A stretch of 64,000 nt of DNA from Streptomyces griseus (GTDB taxonomy: Bacteria; Actinomycetota; Actinomycetes; Streptomycetales; Streptomycetaceae). Both the position numbers and the translations under genes were made by a program. This document shows, piece after piece, positions 25,701 through 31,897 of this stretch. Each line of letters starts with the position of its first letter. Position 1 is the stretch's first letter. Where the stretch lies: the NCBI RefSeq assembly GCF_900460065.1, contig NZ_UAVD01000005.1, positions 1-64,000 on the forward strand, in the 5' to 3' direction. The notes below the pieces were generated by a model, which searched no databases, had not been told where the DNA came from, and worked only from the letters and a program-made list of their open reading frames with translations.

Positions 25701-26275
25701 GCGGCGAGCAGTCCGGCCACATCGCGGGCGTCGGCTTCGACCTGTACGTCCGCATGGTCGGCGAGGCCGTGGCCGACTACCGGGCCCAGATGGAGGGCGG
25801 CGTCGAGGAGGAGCCCCCGCTGGAGGTCAAGATCGAGCTCCCGGTCGACGCGCACGTCCCGCACGACTACGCCCCCGGCGAGCGGCTGCGCCTCCAGGCG
25901 TACCGCGCGATCGCCTCGGCCTCCTCGGAGGACGACATCCGCGCGGTCCGCGAGGAGCTCACCGACCGCTACGGCCCGCTGCCCGAACCGGTCGAGAACC
26001 TCCTCCTGGTCGCGGGCCTGCGCATGCTGGCCCGCGCCTGCGGAGTCGGCGAGATCGTCCTCCAGGGCTCCAACATCCGCTTCGCGCCGGTGGAGCTGCG
26101 CGAGTCCCAGGAGCTGCGCCTGAAGCGCCTGCACCCCAAGACGGTCATCAAGCCGGCCGCCCACCAGATCCTGGTCCCGCGCCCGACGACCGGCAAGATC
26201 GGCGGCAAGCCGGTCATCGGCCGCGAACTGCTGGCGTGGACGGGGGAGTTCCTGACGACGATCCTGGGGTCGTAG
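22742..26275 (+). CDS. mfd: Transcription-repair coupling factor Mfd
   Basis: 1177 residues. Mfd removes RNA polymerase stalled at DNA lesions and recruits UvrA. Order: UvrB-like N-terminal domains (about 1-450), the RNA-polymerase-interaction (CarD/CdnL-like) domain from about 495 starting DYIVHEQHGVGRY, RecG-like helicase domains with GDVGYGKTE (about residue 655), VDEEQRFG, SATPIPRTLEM and RGRVGR, and the C-terminal TRCF domain. Length is normal for actinobacterial Mfd. The start at ATG 22742 has only a weak GGA upstream. Core gene to the right of the RiPP insertion. Confidence 0.98.
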   Translation: MSLHGLLDVVVTDPALAEAVKAAGDGHRAHVDLVGPPGARPFAVAALARQTGRTVLAVTATGREAEDLAAALRTLLPPDTIAEYPSWETLPHERLSPRSDTVGRRLAVLRRLAHPRADDPETGPVSVVVAPIRSVLQPQVKGLGELEPVALAGGQSADLGEVVDALAAAAYSRVELVEKRGEFAVRGGILDVFPPTEEHPLRVEFWGDEVEEIRYFKIADQRSLEVAAHGLWAPPCRELLLTDEVRERAAALAEAHPELGELLGKIAEGIAVEGMESLAPVLVDEMELLLDVLPEDAMAIVCDPERVRTRAADLVATSQEFLQASWAASAGGGEAPIDVGAASLWGIADVRDRARELDMMWWSISPFAADAADHDEDTLQLSMHAPEAYRGDTARALADTKGWLADGWRTVYVTEGQGLANRTVEVLSGEGIAARLTPDLTEVTPSLVHVSCGAIEQGFVDPALKLAVLTETDLTGQRTATKDLGRMPARRRKTIDPLTLEVGDYIVHEQHGVGRYVEMVQRTVQGATREYLLVEYAPAKRGQPGDRLYIPTDQLEQVTKYVGGEAPTLHRLGGADWTKTKQRAKKAVKEIAADLIKLYSARMAAPGHAFGADTPWQRELEDAFPYAETPDQLSTIAEVKEDMEKTVPMDRLICGDVGYGKTEIAVRAAFKAVQDGKQVAVLVPTTLLVQQHYGTFTERYSQFPVNVRALSRFQSETESRATLEGLRDGAVDLVIGTHRLFSSETKFKDLGLVIVDEEQRFGVEHKEQLKKLRANVDVLTMSATPIPRTLEMAVTGIREMSTITTPPEERHPVLTFVGPYEEKQIGAAVRRELLREGQVFYIHNRVESIDRAAARLREIVPEARIATAHGQMSEAALEQVVVDFWEKKFDVLVSTTIVESGIDISNANTLIVERGDNFGLSQLHQLRGRVGRGRDRGYAYFLYPPEKPLTETAHERLATIAQHTEMGAGMYVAMKDLEIRGAGNLLGGEQSGHIAGVGFDLYVRMVGEAVADYRAQMEGGVEEEPPLEVKIELPVDAHVPHDYAPGERLRLQAYRAIASASSEDDIRAVREELTDRYGPLPEPVENLLLVAGLRMLARACGVGEIVLQGSNIRFAPVELRESQELRLKRLHPKTVIKPAAHQILVPRPTTGKIGGKPVIGRELLAWTGEFLTTILGS

Positions 26276-26296
26276 GCCCGGCTCGTTGCGGCAGGG

Positions 26297-26884
26297 TCAG
26301 CCGCCTCCCCGTCCCTCCGCCGTGAAGATCAGGCCGGCCAGCGACCGGAACGCCTCCTCCGGGTCCCGGCCCTCCATCGCGTCCGTCAGGGCGCCGCTGA
26401 GCAGCAGCGTCGCGAAGCCGTGGGCCAGGGACCAGGCGGCCACGCCCGCGAGGCGGTCGTCCTCGCCCCGGCCGGCCGGGGGGAGGTCCGCGACGCCCTC
26501 GCGCAGGGCCTCGGTCGCCCGGGCGCGGGCGGCCAGGAGGTCCGGGTCGTCGGTGCGGTGCAGGTCCGGCTGGAACATGACCCGGAAGTGCGCGGGGTGC
26601 GTCGCCGCGAACCGTACGTAGGCCACGCCCCGCTCCCGGAGGTCCGGCGCCCCGGCCAGGGCGTCGGCGAACAGGGCGTACCCCTCGGCGGCCACGGCGG
26701 TCAGCAGGCCCGTGCGGTCCTTGAAGTGGTGCGCCGGCGCGGCGTGCGAGACGCCGGCCCGGCGGGCCAGGTCGCGCAGGCTCAGGGCGCCGGGGCCGTT
26801 CGTCGCGATGACGTCGAGGGCGGCGTCCAGGATCACGCGCCGCAGGTCGCCGTGGTGGTAGGCGCGCTCGCGCTCGCTGGTCAT
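26297..26884 (-). CDS. TetR-family repressor
   Basis: 195 residues. N-terminal HTH: RRVILDAALDVIATNGPGALSLRD with recognition segment RRAGVSHAAPAHHFKDRTGLL, of the type seen in TetR proteins with a WHG-type C-terminal ligand domain (AYVRFAATHPAHFRVMF). Transcribed away from 26999-27868 with two related operator-like palindromes between them, so it likely represses itself and that neighbour. Convergent with mfd at a 21-base gap. Confidence 0.92.
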   Translation of the reverse strand: MTSERERAYHHGDLRRVILDAALDVIATNGPGALSLRDLARRAGVSHAAPAHHFKDRTGLLTAVAAEGYALFADALAGAPDLRERGVAYVRFAATHPAHFRVMFQPDLHRTDDPDLLAARARATEALREGVADLPPAGRGEDDRLAGVAAWSLAHGFATLLLSGALTDAMEGRDPEEAFRSLAGLIFTAEGRGGG

Positions 26885-26905
26885 GACAGCACCCTACCCG
26901 GCATC

Positions 26906-26967
26906 TAGTCATTGACAAGTTCAGGCGGCGCGCGCATGCTGGGAATCCGATCTAGTCACTGGCAAGA
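26906..26967. promoter_or_regulatory. Pair of TetR operator-like palindromes
   Basis: Two related sites 47 bases apart: CTAGTCATTGACAAG at 26905-26919 (7+1+7 palindrome, six of seven pairs) and CTAGTCACTGGCAAG at 26952-26966 (five of seven pairs). They sit in the 114-base region between the divergent TetR gene and its neighbour, one near each start. Confidence 0.65.
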
Positions 26968-26998
26968 TTCGCGGAGCGTGTTCCGGAAGGCGGAGATC

Positions 26999-27868
26999 AT
27001 GACCGGAGAACCGGCCGGTGTGCGGCAGATGTGGCACCTCCTGGAGCCCCTGCACGCCGTTCTGTACTACGCCCCCGAGGCCTTCGAGGAGGCCGCCGCG
27101 CTGGGGTACGACACCCAGGAGCGCTGGCCGGGCTACTTCGCCTGGCGGGCGGCTCCGCTGGGGGCGGCGGGCGTCCGGGATGCGGTGCGGACCTTCCACA
27201 GCTTCGCCCCGGCGATGGTGGAGCGCTACGTTCCGGGCGTCTGGGCGACCGCCGGCCCCGAGGCCGTGCTCGCGGCCCGGCTGCGGGCGGTCGACCGGTC
27301 CTACCGGGCCCTGTTCGGGGACCGGGTGGAGCGGCCGGAGTTCGCGGAGGCCGCCGCACTGGCCCGCCGCGCGGCGCAGGCGGCGGGCCCGGGGGCTCCC
27401 GGCGGCCTCGGGGCCGCCAACTCCGCGCTGCCCTGGCCCGACGCCCCGCACCTGGTGCTCTGGCAGGCGGCTACCGTCCTGCGCGAGCACCGGGGCGACG
27501 GGCACATCGCCGCCCTCGCGGGGGCCGGCCTCGACCCGGTCGAGTCGCTCGTCTCCTTCGCGGCGGTCGGCGCGGCGCCCACCGAGGTGTTCGCGAGCCG
27601 GGAGTGGGGCGCGCGGGCGTGGGACGCGGCCCGGCGGCGGCTTCGCGAGCGCGGGCTCCTGACCGCCGACGGCACGGCCACGGACGCGGGGCGCGAGCTG
27701 CGCGCGCGGGTGGAGCTGCGGACCGACGAGGCGGCCGCCGCGCCGTGGCGGGCGCTGGGGGAGCCCGGGCGCGAGCGACTGGTGGAACTGCTGGGGCAGC
27801 CCTGGCTGGAGGTCATCGGCTCGGGGCTGCTGCCCGCCGAGAACACCCTCGGCATCGGCAAGGTGTGA
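26999..27868 (+). CDS. SCO6745/SalK-like protein, probable HTH-containing
   Basis: 289 residues from ATG 26999 (GGAAGGCGGAG upstream); an in-frame upstream ATG at 26912 lies within an operator. Pattern: RQMWHLLEPLHAVLYYAPEAFEEAAALG at the N-terminus (quoted part: LLEPLHAVLYYAPEA), YFAWRAAPLGAAG, then a Trp-rich middle region and a C-terminal winged-helix-like part with RRRLRERGLLTADGTATDAGRELRA. These match the family named after SCO6745/SalK, common in actinobacteria and without an established reaction. Likely controlled by the adjacent TetR. Confidence 0.75.
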   Translation: MTGEPAGVRQMWHLLEPLHAVLYYAPEAFEEAAALGYDTQERWPGYFAWRAAPLGAAGVRDAVRTFHSFAPAMVERYVPGVWATAGPEAVLAARLRAVDRSYRALFGDRVERPEFAEAAALARRAAQAAGPGAPGGLGAANSALPWPDAPHLVLWQAATVLREHRGDGHIAALAGAGLDPVESLVSFAAVGAAPTEVFASREWGARAWDAARRRLRERGLLTADGTATDAGRELRARVELRTDEAAAAPWRALGEPGRERLVELLGQPWLEVIGSGLLPAENTLGIGKV

Positions 27869-27979
27869 CCGGGCGGGGGAGCGCGGTGGGCTGAAGCACG
27901 GTCATGGAAACCCCTCCGGCGGGGAAGACGCCCATAGGATTCTCGGCGCCCGGCTCTCTCCCCGTCAGGACGGCTTCAC

Positions 27980-28768
27980 GTGATAGCTCCCCGTACACAC
28001 CGCGCGGCTCTGCCCGCCATCGGCGCTCTCGTCGCGATCGCCCTGGTGGGCGGCTGCGGCCCCGACGACCTCGCGGGCGACGGCGGAACCGGCGCGAGCG
28101 GCGGGACCAACGGCGGCGGGCGGTCCGCCGAGGGCTTCGGCGCCAGTCCGCTGGACAACCCCGACGGTACGAAGCCGGGCCTGGCCCCCCTCACCTCCGA
28201 CGCGGACCGGGCCGCCGCCCGGAAGATCATCGAGAAGGTGGCCACCAAGGGGCGCGGCCCGAAGACCGGCTACGAGCGGAAGAAGTTCGGCTACGCCTGG
28301 AAGGACGGGATCGACGGCATCCCGCTCGCCCGCAACGGCTGCGACACCCGCAACGACCTGCTCGCCCGGGACGGCAAGGACATCGAGCGCAAGGCGGGGT
28401 CCGACTGCGTCGTCATGGCGATGACACTCCAGGACCCCTACACCGGCGAGAGCATCGACTGGCGCAAGCAGCGGGCCACCGAGGTCCAGATCGACCACGT
28501 CATGCCGCTCTCCTACAACTGGCAGATGGGCGCCGCCCGCTGGAACGAGGCCAAGCGCGAGCGGATCGCCAACGACCCGCTCAACCTCATCCCGGTGGAC
28601 GGCCCGGCCAACAACGCCAAGCGGGACTCCGGGCCCGCCTCCTGGCTGCCGCCGTACAAGCCGATCCGCTGCTCGTACGCGGTGCGGTTCGCCCAGGTCT
28701 CGCTGAAGTACGAACTGCCGGTCACGACGGCCGACAAGAGCGCCATGCTCACCCAGTGCGGCGGCTGA
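27980..28768 (+). CDS. HNH endonuclease-family lipoprotein (DUF1524/GmrSD-like domain)
   Basis: 262 residues from GTG 27980 (AGGACGG upstream). Signal peptide with lipobox LVGGC, Cys at about residue 27, so membrane-anchored outside the cell. After a Gly-rich linker comes the nuclease-like domain: YERKKFGYAWKD, NGCDTRNDLL, CVVMAMTLQDPYTGE, and the HNH centre VQIDHVMPLSYNW with NDPLNLIPVDGPANNAKR. Secreted members in Streptomyces are widespread; extracellular DNA degradation is the likely activity. Monocistronic. Confidence 0.88.
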   Translation: MIAPRTHRAALPAIGALVAIALVGGCGPDDLAGDGGTGASGGTNGGGRSAEGFGASPLDNPDGTKPGLAPLTSDADRAAARKIIEKVATKGRGPKTGYERKKFGYAWKDGIDGIPLARNGCDTRNDLLARDGKDIERKAGSDCVVMAMTLQDPYTGESIDWRKQRATEVQIDHVMPLSYNWQMGAARWNEAKRERIANDPLNLIPVDGPANNAKRDSGPASWLPPYKPIRCSYAVRFAQVSLKYELPVTTADKSAMLTQCGG

Positions 28769-28937
28769 GCGGGACCCCGGAGGCGCCCGATCAGAGACCT
28801 GGCCGCCGCAGCCGCGTTGGTCGGGATGCCGCCGCTTCTCCTGTCGTCGCCGGAGCCGAAGACCCGGGAGACCCGGATGATCAGGTGCGACGTCACGGGC
28901 GGGGACGCGTCATGGGCCCCTCATGGTTCCGGCGGGA

Positions 28938-29495
28938 TCACGTCGCCCCTCCCGTGCCCGGGCCGAGCTCCCTGACCAGGAAGCGGGCCGGATCCGCGAC
29001 CTCCTGCCGGACCCCGTCGGCGTCGAGGAACGCGTACCGGTCGAGGTAGCGGCAGCCGGTCTCCCGATAGCCGATCCGCAGGTAGAGCGCGGTCGCCCGG
29101 TGGTTGTCGTCGTCCACCCCCAGACCGATCAGGGCGTGACCGGCGGCATGGACCCGCTCCTCCGCCGCCCGGATCAGCGCCGTACCGATGCCCCGGGAAC
29201 GCAGCTCCGGTGGCCAGATCCCGAGCCCGTTCAACTCGGGGCAGCCGGGGAAACGGGCCTGGACCTCCGGGGCCGCGCAGCCCTGCCAGAGGATCTGCGC
29301 CGTCCCGACCGGTACACCGTCGGCCCAGGCGGTGAGGAAGGTGCTCAGGCCCCGCTCCTGCCGGTCGAACCGGGCCGCGTGCCGCCGGGTCCGGCCGGGC
29401 GAGGGCAGGTGCCGCTCCAGGGGTTCGAGGTCCGCCGCGCGGGCGGGCCGGATCAGTACGGGTCCGATGGGGGCGGGCGGAGGCGTCGTCGTCAT
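28938..29495 (-). CDS. GNAT-family N-acetyltransferase
   Basis: 185 residues. IRPARAADLEPLERHL at the start, then LNGLGIWPPELRSRGIGTALIRAAE, with RSRGIGTAL as the acetyl-CoA pyrophosphate loop, and NHRATALYLRIGY as motif B. Substrate not predictable. Divergent from another GNAT gene at 29608. Confidence 0.9.
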   Translation of the reverse strand: MTTTPPPAPIGPVLIRPARAADLEPLERHLPSPGRTRRHAARFDRQERGLSTFLTAWADGVPVGTAQILWQGCAAPEVQARFPGCPELNGLGIWPPELRSRGIGTALIRAAEERVHAAGHALIGLGVDDDNHRATALYLRIGYRETGCRYLDRYAFLDADGVRQEVADPARFLVRELGPGTGGAT

Positions 29496-29571
29496 GCGGG
29501 GTGACGGTAGCCGGGGGCGGCGCCCCGGGCGAGCGGCCTCGGGCCGTGCGGTGGATCAGGGCGATATTCGC

Positions 29572-29607
29572 TGGTCAGAGGTGGTTCGACTGTCTAGGGT
29601 CGCGCGC
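29572..29607 (+). promoter_or_regulatory. Promoter for a leaderless GNAT transcript
   Basis: TGGTCA (29572-29577), a 17-nt spacer, and TAGGGT (29595-29600). The next gene's ATG at 29608 is seven bases past the -10 box and has no ribosome binding site, so the message probably starts at the AUG. Confidence 0.5.
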
Positions 29608-30354
29608 ATGGAGCTGAACATCACCACTCTCGCCGAGCGCCCGGAGCTGGCCGACGCCCTGGACCGGATGCCCGACACCTGGCCGGAGTTCGTCCTGGAG
29701 GACATCGTCGGCTGGGCCAACTTCGCCCGGATCGCCGTCGAGTTCCCCTCGTACGTGCTGGTCGCCACCGACCCCGAGGGCGCCGTGGTCGCCCGCGCCT
29801 ACAGCGTGCCCTTCGTGCTGGACGCCCCCGGGCGCGGTGAACTGCCCGTCGGCGGCTGGGACCGGATGCTGCTGTGGGCGTTCGCGGACCTGCGGCGCGG
29901 ACGGACGCCCGACACGGTCGGAGCGATCGAGATCACGGTGGCCACCGGCCACCAGGGCAAGGGCATATCGGGCCGGATGCTCGCCGCGATGCGCGACAAC
30001 GCGCGACGGCTCGGCCTCCGGGAAGTCGTCGCCCCGGTGCGTCCGAACGGCAAGCACCTGCGGTCCGGCCTGCCGATGGAGGAGTACGCCCGGCTGACCC
30101 GCCCCGAGGACGGGCTGCCCGAGGACCCCTGGCTGCGGGTCCACGTCCGGGCGGGCGGCACGGTGGACTCGGTCGCCACGGTGTCGATGACGGTGAGCGG
30201 ATCCCTCGCGCAGTGGCGCGAGTGGACCGGGCTGCCGTTCGACACGGACGGTCCGGTGGAGGTGCCGGGCGCGCTCGTCCCGGTGCACTGCGCGCTCGAT
30301 CACGGCTACGCGGTCTACGTCGAGCCCAACGTCTGGGTGCGGCACCGGCTGTGA
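29608..30354 (+). CDS. GNAT-family N-acetyltransferase-like protein
   Basis: 248 residues from ATG 29608, probably leaderless. Acetyl-CoA loop GHQGKGISGRML (about residues 115-126) followed by NARRLGLREVVAPVRPNGK. The C-terminal 90 residues (EDPWLRVHVRAGGTVDSV and SLAQWREWTGLPFDTDGPV) fit a larger subfamily than the usual 150-residue GNAT. Substrate unknown. The stop overlaps the start of the isochorismatase-like gene, so the two are coupled. Confidence 0.85.
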   Translation: MELNITTLAERPELADALDRMPDTWPEFVLEDIVGWANFARIAVEFPSYVLVATDPEGAVVARAYSVPFVLDAPGRGELPVGGWDRMLLWAFADLRRGRTPDTVGAIEITVATGHQGKGISGRMLAAMRDNARRLGLREVVAPVRPNGKHLRSGLPMEEYARLTRPEDGLPEDPWLRVHVRAGGTVDSVATVSMTVSGSLAQWREWTGLPFDTDGPVEVPGALVPVHCALDHGYAVYVEPNVWVRHRL

Positions 30355-30956
30355 TGCGCGCGACCCCGAACGCGGCGCCCCCCGCCCCGGGCCCCGCCCT
30401 CCTCGTCATCGACATGCAGAACACCCTGGTCGCGATGGCCTACCGGGCGTCCGCGACCGTGGCGGCCATCGCCGGTCTCCAGGAGCGGGCCAGGGCCGCC
30501 GGTGCGCCGGTGGTCTTCGCGCAGCAGCGGGACGACGAGCTGGAGCCCGGGACCGAGGGCTGGCGGATCGTGCCCGAACTGGCCCCCGCCCCCGGTGAGA
30601 CGGTGGTGCCCAAGGCGGCCCCGGACAGCTTCCTCGACACGGAACTCGACGCGGCCCTGAGCGCCCGGGGAGTCACCGAGCTCGTCGTCACCGGGTTCGC
30701 CACCGAGATCTGCGTCGAGTCCACGGCCCGGCAGGCGCTGAGCCGGGGGTACGACGTGGTGCTCGTCGCGGACGGCCACACCACGTCCGTCCGGCCAGGC
30801 CCCGGCCCGTACGCCGCGCCGGAGGCGTCCGTCGCGCACCACAACGAGATCTACCGCAACCTCCGTTACCCGGGCCGCCGGGTGCGCGTGCTGCCGGCGG
30901 CCGAGGTGGACTTCGGGGGGCGGAGTCCCGGCGACGGGAGCGCGCGGGCGCGCTGA
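30354..30956 (+). CDS. Isochorismatase-family cysteine hydrolase
   Basis: 200 residues, ATG overlapping the previous stop. Catalytic triad visible: Asp20 (LLVIDMQN), Lys87 (VVPKAAPDSF) and Cys120 (GFATEICVEST). The family includes nicotinamidase, N-carbamoyl hydrolases and isochorismatase; context does not tell the substrate. Convergent with the lipoprotein gene, only three bases apart. Confidence 0.9.
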   Translation: MRATPNAAPPAPGPALLVIDMQNTLVAMAYRASATVAAIAGLQERARAAGAPVVFAQQRDDELEPGTEGWRIVPELAPAPGETVVPKAAPDSFLDTELDAALSARGVTELVVTGFATEICVESTARQALSRGYDVVLVADGHTTSVRPGPGPYAAPEASVAHHNEIYRNLRYPGRRVRVLPAAEVDFGGRSPGDGSARAR

Positions 30957-30959
30957 GTC

Positions 30960-31688
30960 CTACTGCTCCAGGTCGACGATGTCCTTCGCGGCGGGCTTCT
31001 CCACCACGACGGGCTCGTCGAACTCGGACAGGTTCATCGTCATCGGCTCCTCGCCGCCCCGGGACGCCACGCGCAGGATGTAGGGGTCGCCCTCGGCGGC
31101 GACGTCGATGGTGAACGTCTCCTTGCCCTCCTTCTCCGTGAGGCGCAGGGCGGGCTTGCCCGCGACCGTCGTCGGGCCCTTCTTGCGGGCGGCGCTGTCG
31201 CCCTCCTCGAACTCCGCCAGCAGTCCCTTGAGGTCGCAGAACTCGATGGTGTCCTTGGTTTCCGGTTCGGAGGCCTTCGACTCCATCCAGCGGCCCGCGA
31301 TCAGCTTGACCGCCGCGTCCACGTCCGCCTTCGGCTCGCCCTCGGACTGCTCGCGCAGCAAGGCCTCGTCGAGCTTCGTGTACACCGTGTCGCCGGTCTT
31401 GCGGACCTCCATCGTGCCCGTGCCGCCCATGGTCATCGTTCCGGTGCAGTCACCTCCCAGGCTCGTGGCGAAGTCGGCCTTGACCGGGCCGTCGGAGGTG
31501 GTCATGTCGAGTCCGATCCGCAGGGACTCCACCCCGTTCGTCCGCTTGATGGCCTTGTTCACGACCTCCGGACCGGAGACCCCGGCGAACGGCCCGGTCT
31601 CCTTCGGGGAGTCCGTTCCGCAGGCGGCGAGACCGAGCAGGGTCATCGCGCAGAGGGTGTTGACGGATATACGGGTGATGAGACGCAT
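30960..31688 (-). CDS. LppX/LprG-type lipoprotein
   Basis: 242 residues from ATG 31688 (GGAG eight bases upstream). Signal peptide with lipobox LAAC, acylated Cys at about residue 20. The mature part (KAIKRTNGVESLRIGLDMTT, CTGTMTMGGTGTMEVRKTGDTVYTKLDE, WMESKAS) has the pattern of the LppX/LprAFG fold, which holds lipids or acts in lipid transport at the cell surface. Streptomyces members have no settled function. Confidence 0.75.
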   Translation of the reverse strand: MRLITRISVNTLCAMTLLGLAACGTDSPKETGPFAGVSGPEVVNKAIKRTNGVESLRIGLDMTTSDGPVKADFATSLGGDCTGTMTMGGTGTMEVRKTGDTVYTKLDEALLREQSEGEPKADVDAAVKLIAGRWMESKASEPETKDTIEFCDLKGLLAEFEEGDSAARKKGPTTVAGKPALRLTEKEGKETFTIDVAAEGDPYILRVASRGGEEPMTMNLSEFDEPVVVEKPAAKDIVDLEQ

Positions 31689-31897
31689 GGGTCGGGCTCC
31701 GGAAGGAAAGGCGCGCGGCGCCGGTCGGCAGAGAGGCAAACGGCCCTGGCTGGCGGGGCGGACCTATCAGAGCAGAGCTTGTGAACCGAGTCAACACGAA
31801 AGATCCGTGACGGGTTTGACGACAGGGCTTTCCGGTGTGGTGTGGGTGATTGGCTATGCTCGCGGTCAGGCAGCGCGCACCGACCGAGGGAGAGCCA

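Noticed and set aside
27904..29049. 381-residue open frame overlapping the HNH lipoprotein
   Set aside because: It is an out-of-frame shadow; the GTG frame at 27980 has signal peptide, lipobox and HNH motif.
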